From Platanthera guangdongensis (taxonomy: Eukaryota > Streptophyta > Magnoliopsida > Asparagales > Orchidaceae): DNA of 64,000 nucleotides. This document shows, piece by piece, positions 32,681 through 44,144 of this stretch. The stretch spans positions 164,546,720 through 164,610,719 of the forward strand of contig CM077162.1 in NCBI GenBank assembly GCA_039583875.1, given 5' to 3'. The position numbers and the translations under genes were made by a program. A model generated the notes under the pieces. That model was not told the DNA's origin. It did no database searches and saw only the letters and a program-made list of their open reading frames with translations. Every line of letters starts with the position of its first letter. Position 1 is the first letter of the stretch.

Positions 32681-34661
32681 TGTTGGACCACTAGTTTGAT
32701 TTGGGCTAGGTTCACTAAGTCACTAAGCTATGATCATTTGACCCAACATGTATAGCCAGGGTCATAGTTGTGTCCTAGAGTCTTGGCCAAGTCCTTAGAG
32801 TCAACAACACATGGACCAGCTATCAATAAGACTGATAGAGACTCAAGACTTAAAAGAATTCAAAGACTATAAAATGAGTTCGAAGTTCGTCGAACTCAGG
32901 TCGACGATTGTCATGCTCAGATCGACGATCTCAAAGAAAATTATCTGAGCTGAGCTCGACGAACTTGGTGCTCAGGTCGATGAACTTTGGACACTACACT
33001 TCAACACTTCAGAAAGGCTGTATCGATACACAGAGGAATTGTGTCGACACACAGAATAACTGTCTACACCAATTATGCCGACACTAGAAGTCAGCTGTGT
33101 TGACATACAGGACTTGTGTCGACACACTCAAGATCAACACCAGAACTCAGCTGCATAGACACACTCAAGATCGACACCTGAAGCCAACCGTGTCGACACA
33201 CAGGATTTATGTCGACACACTCAAGACAGCTCGACGAACTTCATTCTCAGATTCATCTTCAGTCGACGAATTCCAGATCCTCAGCTCGACGAAATCAAAT
33301 TCTTAGGTCGACGATTTCGGGATACTTCAACTCTTTCATTTCAGAAGCATCTGTGAATATTCTTAAGTCCAAAATCAACTCCAGTCGACGAAGCCAGTTA
33401 TCAGCTCGACGAACTTCAGATACAGAAAAGACAAAGTTTCTGAAGCATACAGTTCTGTTATCAGATCAACGATCTTGGAACTTAGCTCAACGAACAGAAG
33501 TTATCTGATCGACGAATACAGCAACTCAGCTCGACGAACTGTGGACTCAGCTCGATGATTTCTGTCATCTATTCGACGATTCCAGACTTAGTATTTCTTT
33601 CCTCTGTCCTCACTCTATGGCAATAATTTCTGAATGATTAATGATAAAATATTGTCTGAATATTACCATTGGATGGTGCATTGATCACGACTTTCATCAG
33701 AATTATTGCTTTCCATTTTTCCAAGGGACAGTTGGGGAAATAAATCAATGCAGTTTATTCTCTAGGCCGTTAGCATTGATTGCAGCAGCGGAATTCAAAT
33801 TTCGAAAGACAAATTCATTAAGAAAATATAAAAGAGATTTTTCTCTTTTCCTGAAGATACAGAATAACACAGCATACATAGAGAAACACAGACACATAGT
33901 GAATGAAAGTCATTCTGTCTTCAAGAGTCTCTCTGCTCCATCATTCTTTCACAGCTTTCTGATACAGAAAAGAAGCCCTAGGCCAGAGGCAGATCAGCTA
34001 TTAAAGAAGAAGAACAATCAATCTTAATCATTAGTCTTCTTTCTTCATCACTCCAGGAAACTTCAAAGGACAACAACTACTCCATCTGTCAAGAAGTTCC
34101 TGCAGATTTCTCTGATAAAGTCTTAAAGACGGAAGGACTATCACCCTGCAGCAAAGCTCCAGATTTACCTGAACTATTCTACATCGTAGGGGGAGCTACT
34201 TGTTAATATCATATCCACTTATCTTCTCTCTGATTGTTGACAGAGAAGACACCATCACCTCTCACCCCTCTCTATGTAAAGGGTTATCATCTCCCTTCAA
34301 AAGTGATTCTTGGTTACAAGTCACCTGACCAAAAGAATTGAGATTTGGTTTTTGAGCACCTGATCAAAAGCTCATTGGTGTCAGGCACCTGATCAAAAAT
34401 CTGAGTGGATTCCTACCAGGGTGGTAGAAGAGTGGATGTACCCAGGTTGGGGAATCACTATAAATTTCTTATGTTGTCTGGTTGCCCTTTCTTTTGTTTC
34501 TTGCTGTGGGTGTGATTGTTAGTTAGTTATTGCCGTGTTTTATCTTTTAATATATTTCTTACAACACTAGGACTTGTCTGCAATAGCCAGAAAATTTTAT
34601 ATGCTTTAAATACTCTATTCACCCCCCTCTAGAGTATTCATGATCTAACAACTCACTTTCA
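32681..34661 (+). mobile_element. Solo LTR of a Sirevirus-like element inside C2
   Basis: It begins TGTTGGACCACTAG and ends ACTCACTTTCA, with flanks ATATA (32676-32680) and ATATC (34662-34666), a TSD with one mismatch. The start resembles the C2 LTR start read in the opposite direction. No internal region or second LTR is present, so it is a solo LTR left by recombination. Its array mixes GTGTCGACAC motifs (33010-33225) with CTCGACGAAC motifs (32880-32990, 33228-33570). Its end hairpin at 34609-34638 has 9-bp arms. Confidence 0.88.
34609..34638. repeat. LTR-end hairpin of the solo LTR
   Basis: AATACTCTA (34609-34617), loop TTCACCCCCCTC, TAGAGTATT (34630-34638): 9 perfect base pairs. Confidence 0.9.
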
Positions 34662-35049
34662 ATATCATCTTCTCCAGTAGACAAATCAAAAATTTTAGTA
34701 AGAACTATAGGAGTTAGAATGACCTGTATGTCGCTGATGGTGCCTATCATGGTATCTGCTTCAGGAGACGTTGCAGTGAACACCCATTCCCTGATTTCAT
34801 TTACTGATAATTTGATCAGAGTTGTCATGAACTTCTTCAGACTTTGTTCCTCACACAACTGTAGGATGTAGATGAATATTTGATCAGTGTGAGAGGAGTC
34901 AAAATCAACATCAAAACTGGTGTTGAACTTCATTGATGAAAGGGAGTTCCCTGGAATCGCCATTGTTCGCCTGCATAAGAAAACAGAGAGATCAAGTGCA
35001 AGGGGAACAAAAAGCGCGGGACAGAGATCGAAGAAAACCTAGATATATG

Positions 35050-35335
35050 GTTTTCAAAATATGAAGCGGTAGACTCCATCCGACAAAAAATAAAAATTCT
35101 ACCATCTGGGTTCGACAAAATATTTTATTGGCAAAAGAGTTCATCGATCTCAGTTAGAAGAAGGGAAAACATTTCGTCGATCTCAGGTCGGCGAAAAGTT
35201 TCTGAAGAAATATCGTCGATCTCCGTTTGATGAAAAGAACTTCACAAACAGAGAGTTCATCGATCTCAGGTCGACGAATTTCTCAAGAACTTTTCTCAGT
35301 TCGTCGATCTCTGTTCGACGAACTGTGGCAAATTC
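35050..35335 (-). promoter_or_regulatory. C2 internal motif array and TATA-like site before the extra ORF
   Basis: Between the end of pol and the extra-ORF ATG (34963, minus) are six or so copies of TTCGTCGA-N7-TCGACGAA (for example TTCGTCGA ... TTCGACGAA near 35300-35325). On the minus strand these are followed by an ACCATATATCTAGG sequence (about 35052-35065) roughly 90 bases before the ATG. This repeats the order seen in the LTR. The promoter role is inferred. Confidence 0.6.
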
Positions 35336-35379
35336 TTCGACCACAGACAGAAAATTAAATTAATGCATCTCCATTGATC

Positions 35380-38300
35380 ATACCTAGCTGATACATAAAG
35401 AACAAATGTTTCTTCTCATCTAAGGTTTGGTGAAGATATATGCCTTTTGCAAATCAATGGAGATAAATATGAGATTAATTTTTTTTGTCTACACACTCTC
35501 TAATGAAATGATGTCTTACATCTATATGCTTAGTCCTACTATGATGCACTGGATTCTGTGCAATAGAGATTGAACTTGTGTTATCATACAATAGAGTTGA
35601 ATTATTTATGTTGACACCATAATTTAGGAGTTAGTTTTGAATCCATAGCATCTGTGAACAACAACTGCGAGCTGCTATATATTCAGCTTCTGTTATTGAG
35701 GTAGACACAGCTGTTTGTTTCTTGCAAAACCATGACACTAGCCTATCACCAAGGAACTGACATGTTCCTGATGTGCTCTTTCTGTCCACTCTACATCCAG
35801 CAAAGTCAGCATCAGAGTATCTAGTTAACTCAAATTCTGACTCAGTTGGATACCAGAGTCCTAAATTAGGGCAACTCTTTATATATCTTAATATTATTTT
35901 TAAGAAAATAAGGTGAGATTCTTTAGGGTTCACCTGGAACCTAGCATAAAGACATGTAGCAAACATAATTTCTAGTCTACTTGCTGTAAGATATAATAGG
36001 GACCCAACAGTGGCCCTATATAATTTCTGATCTACAGGTTTCCCATATTCATCAGAATCAATTACATCATTGGTAGCCATAGGTGTTTTATTTGCTGAAG
36101 CATCTACCATCCCAAACCTTTTAATCAGCTCATTAGCATATTTGGATTGGGATATGAAGATACCATCAGGTGACTGCTTCACTTCGAGACCAAGGAAGTA
36201 GGAGAGCTCACCCAAGCTACTCATTTCAAACTTTGAATGCATAAGGTTGGAGAACATTTTGCATAGTTTGGAATCTATAGAACCAAATATAATATCATCT
36301 ACATATATTTGTATTAACAATATTTTATCATGATGATGCTTTATAAATAAAGTTCTATCTACCATGCCTCTAGAAATTCTATGCTCTAAGAGAAAGCTAT
36401 CTAAGGTTTCATACCAAGCTCTTAGAGCTTGCTTTAGGCCATAGAGAGCCTTATGCAATTTGAAAACATAAGACAGATGAGTAGGAGAAATAAAACCTGG
36501 TGGTTGTTCTACATAAACCTCTTCTTTAAGTTCACCATTTAGGAATGCACTTTTGACATCCATCTGATACACAATGAACTTCTTGTAGGCAACATATGCT
36601 AGAAATATCCTGATTGCTTCCAGCCTTGCAACAGGTGCAAATGTCTGGTCATAGTCTATGCCTCCTCTTGTCTATATCCTTGAGCAAATAGTCTGGCCTT
36701 GTTCCTTATGATAAGACCTTGAGCATCCAACTTGTTTCTAAATACCCATTTAGTTCCAATGACTGGGTTGTCTTTGGGTCTTGGAACTAAATCCCAAACT
36801 CAACATCTCTCAAATTGGTTGAGCTCCTCTTGCATTGCAATAATCCAGTGTGGATCTTGGTCATCATCATTAATGGATTGGGGCTAAGTTTGAGATATGA
36901 AGTAGGCATTCATCATGTCCTGGTGGAGTTGATGCCTTATCTGCACACCAACTGAATTGTCTCTAATCACTTGAGATATAAGGTGATCTTTAAGTGTGAC
37001 AAATTTAGTAGGAGGAGTTGGTTGAGCAACAGCTTGTGGAGTTAATTCCTCTTGTGGAATTATAATAGCTGTTGGAGGAAGTTCAGCGACTTCCAAACTT
37101 TCTTCTTCACTCTCTTCTTCAACTTATTGAGAAGGATGTGATGGAGCCTCTTGGGTGAGGTTTAGATCATCCAATCTCTCACACAAGTGAGGTACCTACA
37201 ATATATCATTGGTAGAAACTTCTTTCTACTCATAAAACATGTTAGTTTCATCAAATAAAATATGAATAGATTCTTCCATTTTCATGGTTGATTTATTATA
37301 AACCATATAAGCCTTGTTTACTTGGGAATATCCAAGAAAAATTCCTATTTCAGCCTTGGCTTCAAACTTTCTAATGTGTTTCTCATTATTGTTGTGAATG
37401 TAACAAATGCAACAAGAAATTTTAAAATATTCTACTTTATGTTTTTTCCCTTTATGTAGCTCATAAGGAGTCTTATTCTTGAGCTTGTGTATCAGACTTC
37501 TGTGCAGTACATAATTTGTTATGCTCACAGCCTCTGCCCAGAAGGATAGAGGCAAGTGAGCATCTTCAAGTAATGTACCTGCAGATTCAATTAGGGTTCT
37601 ATTTTTTCCTTTAAGAAACCCCATTTTGTTGAGGAGTTTTAGGAGTTGAGAAGCAGTGTCTGATACCTTCCTTCTCACAGAACTCTTGCATAAGAAGAGA
37701 CTCAAACTCAGTAACATGATCACTTCTGATCAATGTAACTGGAGTAGAGTACTCAATCTGTATATTCTTGAGAAAATATGTAAGAACCTTGAAGTTATCT
37801 GACTTAGATCTCAGAAAGAATACCCAAGTGAATCTTGAGAAGTCATCTACAATCACTAAAGTATAAGATTTCCCTCCTAGGCTTTGTACAACAATAGGGC
37901 CAAAATGGTCCATATGTAGCAAGTACAATATTCTAGGTGAGAAACTTTTATTTATAGATTTAAAACTATTTTTAGTTTGCTTGCCTAACTGACAAGCCCT
38001 GCAAAGGCTTTCCTTCTTGTAGGGGCAAGAAGGCAATCCTCTAACAAGGTTGTCCCTAGAGAGTTTAGCAATATTTTTCAAGTTAACATGTCCTAATCTC
38101 CTATGCCAAAGGTCATTATTATTACTAGTATGATTAAATGGGCATATTTTTGTTTTAGCAGATTTAAAATTAACTACATAAATGTTTCCTACTCTAGTTC
38201 CAGTTAACACTACTAGATTATCTACTGAAGTAATAATACAAGAAGTTTTATTAAATGATACCTGAAACCTTTTATCACAAAATTGACTTATGGAGATAAG

Positions 38301-38545
38301 GTTATGCTTCAGTCCATTTACATAAGCAACATTCCTGAAGGTGATTGCTCTAATTTTGACCTTTCTATATCCTTAAGTCTGGCCACAATTGGAATCACCA
38401 AATATTACTTTAGATCCTTCTTTGACTTATAGTTGATTAGATTGTCCTTATTTCCAGTCATATATTTTGAACAACCACTATCCAAATACCACTGTTGCTC
38501 TATGGCGGGATAGTCTTTCAACTGCAATAAAATAGATTAGCTATT
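35380..38545 (-). pseudogene. C2 pol (protease, integrase, RT, RNase H), with stops and frameshifts
   Basis: Read on the minus strand: protease YLDSGCSKYMTG (about 38440-38500). Integrase zinc domain WHRRLGHVN ... CRACQLGKQT and core HMDHFGPIVVQSLGG, IRSDHVTEFES, PQQNGV (37611-38210). A frame change near 37620 continues in 37226-37723 (LIESAGTLLEDAHLPLSFWA). RT lies in 35631-36572 with [32 protein letters not shown] and catalytic [10 protein letters not shown]. RNase H ([29 protein letters not shown]) runs on with stops to about 35380. A one-base deletion near 36662 shifts the frame before RT. Confidence 0.9.
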
Positions 38546-40600
38546 CTTGACCTAGGTTACCTTGGGTCCTTCTTTCTTTACATAATTAAAACTGGAAATG
38601 TGAGTATTCAGGTTGACATTTATAACCTAAGGGATGATATCTTCTTGAAGGAATTGTCCATTAATTAAATTGATTAATGGAAGATCTTGGTTGATTATTA
38701 CTTCTGAAAGATTTAAAGTTTCTGTTAAGATGAACTGCGTTCGACAAATTTTGGTAAGTTCGTCGATTTGAGTTCGACGAATGGGGATGAGTTCGTCCAT
38801 CTCGGGTCGACGAACCATACTGGTTTTGTCGATCGTAGTTCAACGAATAATTATAAAGGAAATTTACGTTCGGAGTTCGTCGACTTCAGTTCGACAAACT
38901 GTACACATTTTGTCGACCTGAGTTCGACGAATTCTGTTGAACATTGTTATGATTTAGATTTTTCTTATTCTTTCTCTTTTTCTTATTTTTTGGTTTTATA
39001 TCTGTTTGTTTAACATTATTATTATTGTCTATCTTTTCTTTACCCTTTTCTGAGACAAATTTTATTGGTGTTGTTAGTATATTCTTTTGAATCACTGGGG
39101 GTTGGCTTGATGAAGCACCTAAGCCTAGCTTGCCATTTAGCCTGGCATTCACTGTGCTTGTGATGTCCATCAACTTGATGCTTCTCCCATTTAGGGATTC
39201 TTCAAGTTACCTTGCCTCAGCCAATTCAGATTTTAATATGATTTGTTCATTGACTAAAGTTTATTCATCTTTTAACTTAATGTTTTCAGAAATAAAGTTA
39301 TCTTGTTCAGTCAGTTTTTATCTAAGTGTTTTAATTTTTTTTCAGAATTGATTAAATCAATACATAATGATTTAAATTCAGTTTTAAAATTATCTGAATT
39401 GTAATCAAAAGATGATAATACCTGATCTGTCTCAAATTCTGATGATTCTTCATTATCTGACTGCTCAGCTTCAGATGGGCTGCAGGAGGCATTCATAGCC
39501 ATAAGGCAAACTTCCCTTGCCTTTGTCTCCTCTTCATCTTCACTGGAGCTAGAGGATGAAGATTCATCTTCAGTATCACTCTAAGTTTCAGCCACAAAGC
39601 CTTTCTCCTTTCTTTTATGCTTGCTAGTGGATGGCTTGCTGTAGTGCTATTTCCTGGTGTCTTTTTCTCTTCTTCACTCCTTATTTTGGTTTTCTGGACA
39701 CTCTGAAATAAAGTGTCCTGGCTTCCTGCAACCAAAACAAACAACTTCTTTAGTGGGTGTCTTGTTATACCTTGGCTTGTCATCTTGCATAGATGACTTT
39801 CTACTGAAGTCCTTCTTTGCCATCTTGTAGAATCTCTTGGCTAAGAGACTAAGAAGGTCTTCACTTGTTGTTGGAGATTCTGATTCTTCTAAAGCATTGA
39901 AAGCTAAGTTTTGTTCTTTTCTTGCTGCTGGAGGAGTCTTCTACTATACAACTTCTCTTGACTTTATCAGTTGCTCATATGATTTGAGCTTTCCAAGAAG
40001 AGATTCAGTGGAAATCTCATTTAAGCTTCTGGCCTCCTTGATTGGCCATATTCTGGCATCCCATGAGCTAAGGAAGCACATGATGATTTTGTCATTCACT
40101 TCTGTGCGAGTGAAGTCTTTGTCCAAAGTTTTCAGCTCATTGATGATTGAGCTTAGTCTGTTGTACATATCACTCACAGACTCAAATTCTTCTTTCATGA
40201 AGTTTTCATACTAGGAGATAAGATTTGATCGCCTGTCCTTTCTCTCATCTGCTAATCCAACAACCATATGGTTGAGAGAGTCCCAGATAGCTTTGGCAGA
40301 TGTTTACTCAACCACCTTCTAGAATATGTCATCTAACATAGTTTGTGCCAGAATATTCATGGCTTTAGCATCAGCTATCTTTGCCCTCTTCTGTGCATTT
40401 GTCCCCTCAGGTGGTGGAATAGCATGTGTGATGGTAGATGTAGTAGCAACTATAGGTTGAGGAGGACCTGTCAAAATAGCACTGTATATGTCTTCATCAA
40501 TAGAATTCATGTAAAGCATAATTCTTGCCTTCCAGATGACAAACTTATTGAAGTTGCAAACTGGAGGTCTGGTGCTTGCATAATCCTTGTTCTGTGCCAT
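38546..40600 (-). pseudogene. C2 gag, with stops; contains a motif array
   Basis: The ATG at 40600 begins MAQNKDYASTRPPVCNFNKF, matching the Sirevirus gag start (compare C3, PICRKEIFVIWKERVRLFME). TAG/TAA codons replace expected Gln at about 40317, 40302 and 40211. A CCHC knuckle CFGCRKPGHFISEC lies near 39698-39740. The C-terminal portion (38735-38935) is occupied by TTCGTCGA / TCGACGAA motifs, where C3 has its second zinc knuckle. Long low-complexity Asn/Lys stretches precede it. Gag would package the RNA; this copy is inactive. Confidence 0.85.
38735..38935. repeat. Third C2 motif array, inside the gag C-terminal region
   Basis: Five dyads such as TTCGTCGATTTGAGTTCGAC and TTTGTCGACCTGAGTTCGAC followed by GAA, the same motif as in the C2 LTR and pre-ORF arrays. 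It lies in the gag reading frame area just upstream of pol. Confidence 0.85.
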
Positions 40601-40690
40601 GCTATTAAATAATCAGAAAAACTAGCAAAAAAATCAGATCTAATAAGGATCTTTTGGTTCAAGTATTAGCCTATACAACCAAAGGAACAC

Positions 40691-40705
40691 TGCTTTGATA
40701 CCAAT
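40691..40705 (-). other. C2 primer-binding site (minus strand)
   Basis: GCTTTGATACCAATT reads TTGGTATCAAAGC on the minus strand, a one-mismatch tRNA-Met type site adjacent to the 5' LTR. Confidence 0.88.
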
Positions 40706-42262
40706 TGAAAGAAGGGGATAGATCTGATTTACTCTAGAGGGGGGGGGGGGAATATAGTAATTTAAAACTTTTGGCTATTTGTAAATATATCAGAGTAATA
40801 AAATAGGTGATACTATAGTAGTAATAGAAAAAGGAATGCAGCCTAAGCAAAACTACCACATCACAACAAACTATCACAGCAAAGCAAGAACAAAAAGAAA
40901 ATAGGCAACTAGACAATACAAGAATTCTATAGTGGTTCCCCAAACTGAGTACATCCACTCTTCTACCACCCTGGTAGGAATCCACTAGCAGGTTTTTGAT
41001 CAGGTGACTGCCACCACAAGATCTATTTCCATGGAGATCTCACAACCCTTTGAGCTTTTGATCAGGTGCCCAAATACCAAGAATAAACTTTTGAAGGGAG
41101 TTAATAAACCCATTTTATAGGAGGTGAGAGAGGTGATGTTGTCTTCTCTTTTCTCTATACAACATAGAAGACTAGTGGATTGCTGTTGTCAAGACTCCTT
41201 CTGAAATCACTTAGAGCCTTCCTCAGGGTGTAGGTCTTCAGCCTTGTCTTGAAATGATGTCCAAGAACTTTCTGACTGATTGTTGTTGTCCTTGAATGTT
41301 CCTAGAGAAGAAGTTGAAGAAGACTCTTGATATTTGCTTGTTGTTCTTCTTAAGTCTTCAGTAAGAGCAAGGGGAAAATAGGTTATTTTTTGCACGGAGA
41401 AGAGTTCTGAATATTCTTCAGTATTCTCTATAATTCTTCGCAATATCACTTCTTGCCGTCTGAAAAGAGAAAATCTCTTTTATATTCTCTGTCAAAATTG
41501 TCCTTTGAATTTTGAATTCCAAGAAATGATTGCTGATTTCCTGGAGAATGAAATATGGCTGGAGAATATTGTCTTTAATTAGTTTCCCTAACTGTCCCAA
41601 TAAATTAAGCAAGTAATTAACCCTGATGAAGACCATAATTAATGATGCCAATAACGGCTATATTCAAGATAATATGTGAATTAATTACTCAGGAAATCAC
41701 TGCTAAATAATATATGGAATAAGGATAGAAATGAGGGAAAAACTCTAAGTCTGGCACTGGATAGAAATCATCGAGCTCTGAACAGATTTCGTCGACCGGA
41801 AATCCAAGTTCGTCGAGCTGAGAAATCCTATTCGTCGACCTGAGCTCGTCGAACTGCATTATGGAAATATCTTGCCAATTCTGTTGTCCAAGTTCGTCGA
41901 GCACAAAATCTGTCTTCGTCGAGCTGAGTTCAGCGAAAATAATCTGGAAAGAATCTATTGAAGCTGAACTCCAAATTTTGTCGATCTGAGCTCAAATATC
42001 ATCGAGCTCAACTTAGAGAATTATCTCTGAGTAGATCGACGATCGTCGAGCTGAGTTCTTAGAATTTCGAAATGATAATTTTCAACTTGAATTTCTTCTA
42101 AGTTTTGAGTCTCCTAAAGTCTTCTGCTGGCTGGTCCATGAAGGTTGAACCTAATGACTAGCCTAAACTCTAGGACTCAAAGACTTGACCCTGCCTATAC
42201 AATTTGGGTCAAACTTATCCTACTTAGTGAACCTAGACCAAATCTAACTAGGGATCCAACAC
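40706..42262 (-). repeat. C2 5' LTR (right copy)
   Basis: TGAAAG at 40706, ending GGATCCAACA at 42262. Includes the LTR-end hairpin (40729-40760, one mismatch in the stem) and the motif array 41765-42055. A candidate TATA (CATATATTATTTAG on the minus strand) lies near 41700-41718. Confidence 0.93.
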
Positions 42263-43318
42263 TATATGCAGCTCAAAGTGGTCTGCCAACAACTAAACTC
42301 CGCTATTTTGAGGAGTTTAATGCAGACCTCAAGTGGCACCCAAGTAAATTTACCTCTAGACCATACCGAGGAAGAGGCTTCCCGCAAACCTCAGCAGAAG
42401 CCCTTCCGCCTGCCCCGGCGAAAGGCTTTTCAGTCGCCTGGCCGAACTCTAGACCATATCGGGCGAGAGGATTCCCGCATACCTAGGCGGAAGCCCTTCC
42501 GCCTACCCCGGCGAAAGGCTTTTCAATCGCCTGGCTGATTGTGGGTCTGCCCGCCCAAGGAAATCGGTCTAAGAACTGATGCGTTTAGTACAAAATGATC
42601 ATTCAATGCCTAAAACCAAAGAGCGTCGAGAGCATCAAGTGAAGGATGATCACTCGAGACCTAAGGCCTAACGAGTTTTGCCAACTCTAGGGGCTTTCCG
42701 CCTACACAGGCGGAAGCCTTTTCACCTACCTAAGTGGAAGCCTTTCCACCTGCCCTGGTGAAAGACTTTTGAGTTACCTGCCCCGGGGGAAAGACCCACT
42801 CAACAAATATGGGGTTGTATATAATCCCCGCACTTTGCGAGCGAGTCCTATGCTCGGAAAGAAAAGTCCAACCCCTAATACTTGGTGAGTGCTTGTTGAA
42901 TTGGAAGGGAATCTTTTTGTGGGTCCCACTTCGGCCCTATATATATACCAGGTCATGTCTTCAAGACATTGTTCATCTTGCTAATGCTTATCACTTGAGC
43001 TCTAGCATTGCTTCGAAGATGTATGCCAAACGAGCCGAGAAATCGCTCTCGCAAGAGGTCTAGGACCACCTCGCTGCTGCTCAAGAGAGAGCTCTCACCG
43101 ACTGCACTGGGTTTTCCCATGGCTTATGGGCAAGAGGCCAGCAGACTTGGATTATTGGCGGAAGAAGGAATAGTATGTTCGGCGAGATCATTCTAGGAAT
43201 GAGCCCGCCTCGCTGACCCCAACCACTGCATGCGAGGAGCCTGCTCTTCCGTCAGAGGTTCTTTTCTTGCCCTGCCTTTTGGCACTAACCCCCAAAGCAG
43301 ACTTGCCATATTGATATA
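42263..43318. other. Unassigned repeat-rich sequence between C2 and C4
   Basis: Contains three to four copies of a unit with CCTTCCGCCTACCCCGGCGA and AAAGGCTTTTCA (42395-42790), which form hairpins (GGCGGAAGCC/GGCTTTCGCC type). Then a TATATATATACC box near 42937-42950 with a leader-like region after it. Repeats plus a promoter-like box suggest an old LTR fragment, but I find no paired copy, primer-binding site or termini. The reading frame 42266-42538 merely translates the repeats. Confidence 0.4.
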
Positions 43319-44006
43319 TGAAAGTGTTCAGTTGTCTACCTAAATCACCTAGAGGGGGTGAATAGGTGAGTAGTGCGTCTTTTTGCGGAATAAAAATTTA
43401 GAGATCTATGCACACAATTATCAACCAAGCAATCACAGACGATAAAAGATTTATAGTGATTCCCTAACCTTGGGTACATCCACTTTCCCTCACCGATCTA
43501 GCAAAGAATTAGACTCGGCCACTCCACTATCTCAGATTGAAAACCAATCCTACGTCTTGGAACAAAGTTCCTACAATCTCGATCTATAACACAGATTTAC
43601 ACTCGGAAGATAAAACTTCCTACAAATCGGAGACAAAAGAAAAGTCGTCCTGAATCTGGAAACAGTAAAATACAAACAGTAAATTTTTCTCAGATCTGGA
43701 AACATTCGGCCTGAATCTTCTTCTTTGATCTTTGCGGCTCTATCAGAGAAGTTGAAGAAGAATCATGGCAAAAGCTAGATCTGAAATTTCTTGGCTTCAC
43801 ATGATCAGATAGATGATGAAGAATTGAAAGACAATCTCGATCTGTGAATCTTCTTGATCTGAATCTTCTGGATCGAAAACCCAAGCCTGATATGCATGAT
43901 GAAGGTCAGCGGCGGTGGCTTTCGTTTTTAGATAGAGAATGAGATTCAGAATTACTTAGAATAATACTTGACAGCACTTGTTAGGGTTAGTCGGTTTTGA
44001 CAAGAC

Positions 44007-44016
44007 CTTATATAAG
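44007..44016 (-). promoter_or_regulatory. C4 LTR TATA box, palindromic
   Basis: CTTATATAAG, a perfect 10-base palindrome about 130 bases downstream of the array on the minus strand; the only good TATA match there. Confidence 0.6.
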
Positions 44017-44144
44017 ATCTTCCCCAACAGTCATAATTAACATTAATGATGTACACGTAGAACAATCACGTCAAGGCTTTGGAAATTTCCGTCAAATCTG
44101 GACTTAACGATTTTTTCTGAAAAAATCAGATTTGATTACTCGAG

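Larger units (their letters stand above)
30039..34963 (-). pseudogene. C2 extra ORF between pol and 3' LTR, split by a solo LTR
   Basis: The ATG at 34963 opens a frame of about 100 codons that aligns with the N-terminus of the C3 extra ORF (IQVILTPIVLTKIFDLSTGE against KVKVSPKSLRKVLQLPRTKE). It is broken at 34661 by the solo LTR and resumes from 32675 downwards (KFLADIVGKVLLG matching KFLSEIIGKVIL in C3). The middle is proline/serine-rich and acidic (31434-31775, 30855-31424), ending in a basic cluster KAKKKVA, stop, KRKT. The C-terminal part (30039-30482) ends KGKAKKNK. Several stops. No signal peptide or membrane segment is seen. Function unknown; Sirevirus literature calls this position env-like. 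Confidence 0.8.
28315..42262 (-). mobile_element. C2: Sirevirus-like Ty1/Copia element, minus strand, degraded
   Basis: LTRs of about 1.56 kb in direct orientation (28315-29874 and 40706-42262) end in TGTTGGATCC and CTTTCA when read on the minus strand. The reversed primer-binding site next to the right LTR and the minus-strand gag, pol and extra ORF set the orientation. Flanks are CTACA (28310-28314) and CTATA (42263-42267), a TSD with one mismatch. LTR divergence is clearly higher than for C1 or C3. Gag, pol and the extra ORF all carry stops and frameshifts. A solo LTR of a related family lies inside the extra ORF. Confidence 0.93.

Noticed and set aside
42145..42538. Pro/Arg repeat ORFs spanning the C2 end and its flank
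   Set aside because: One frame runs across the C2 LTR border and both are driven by the CCTTCCGCC repeats.
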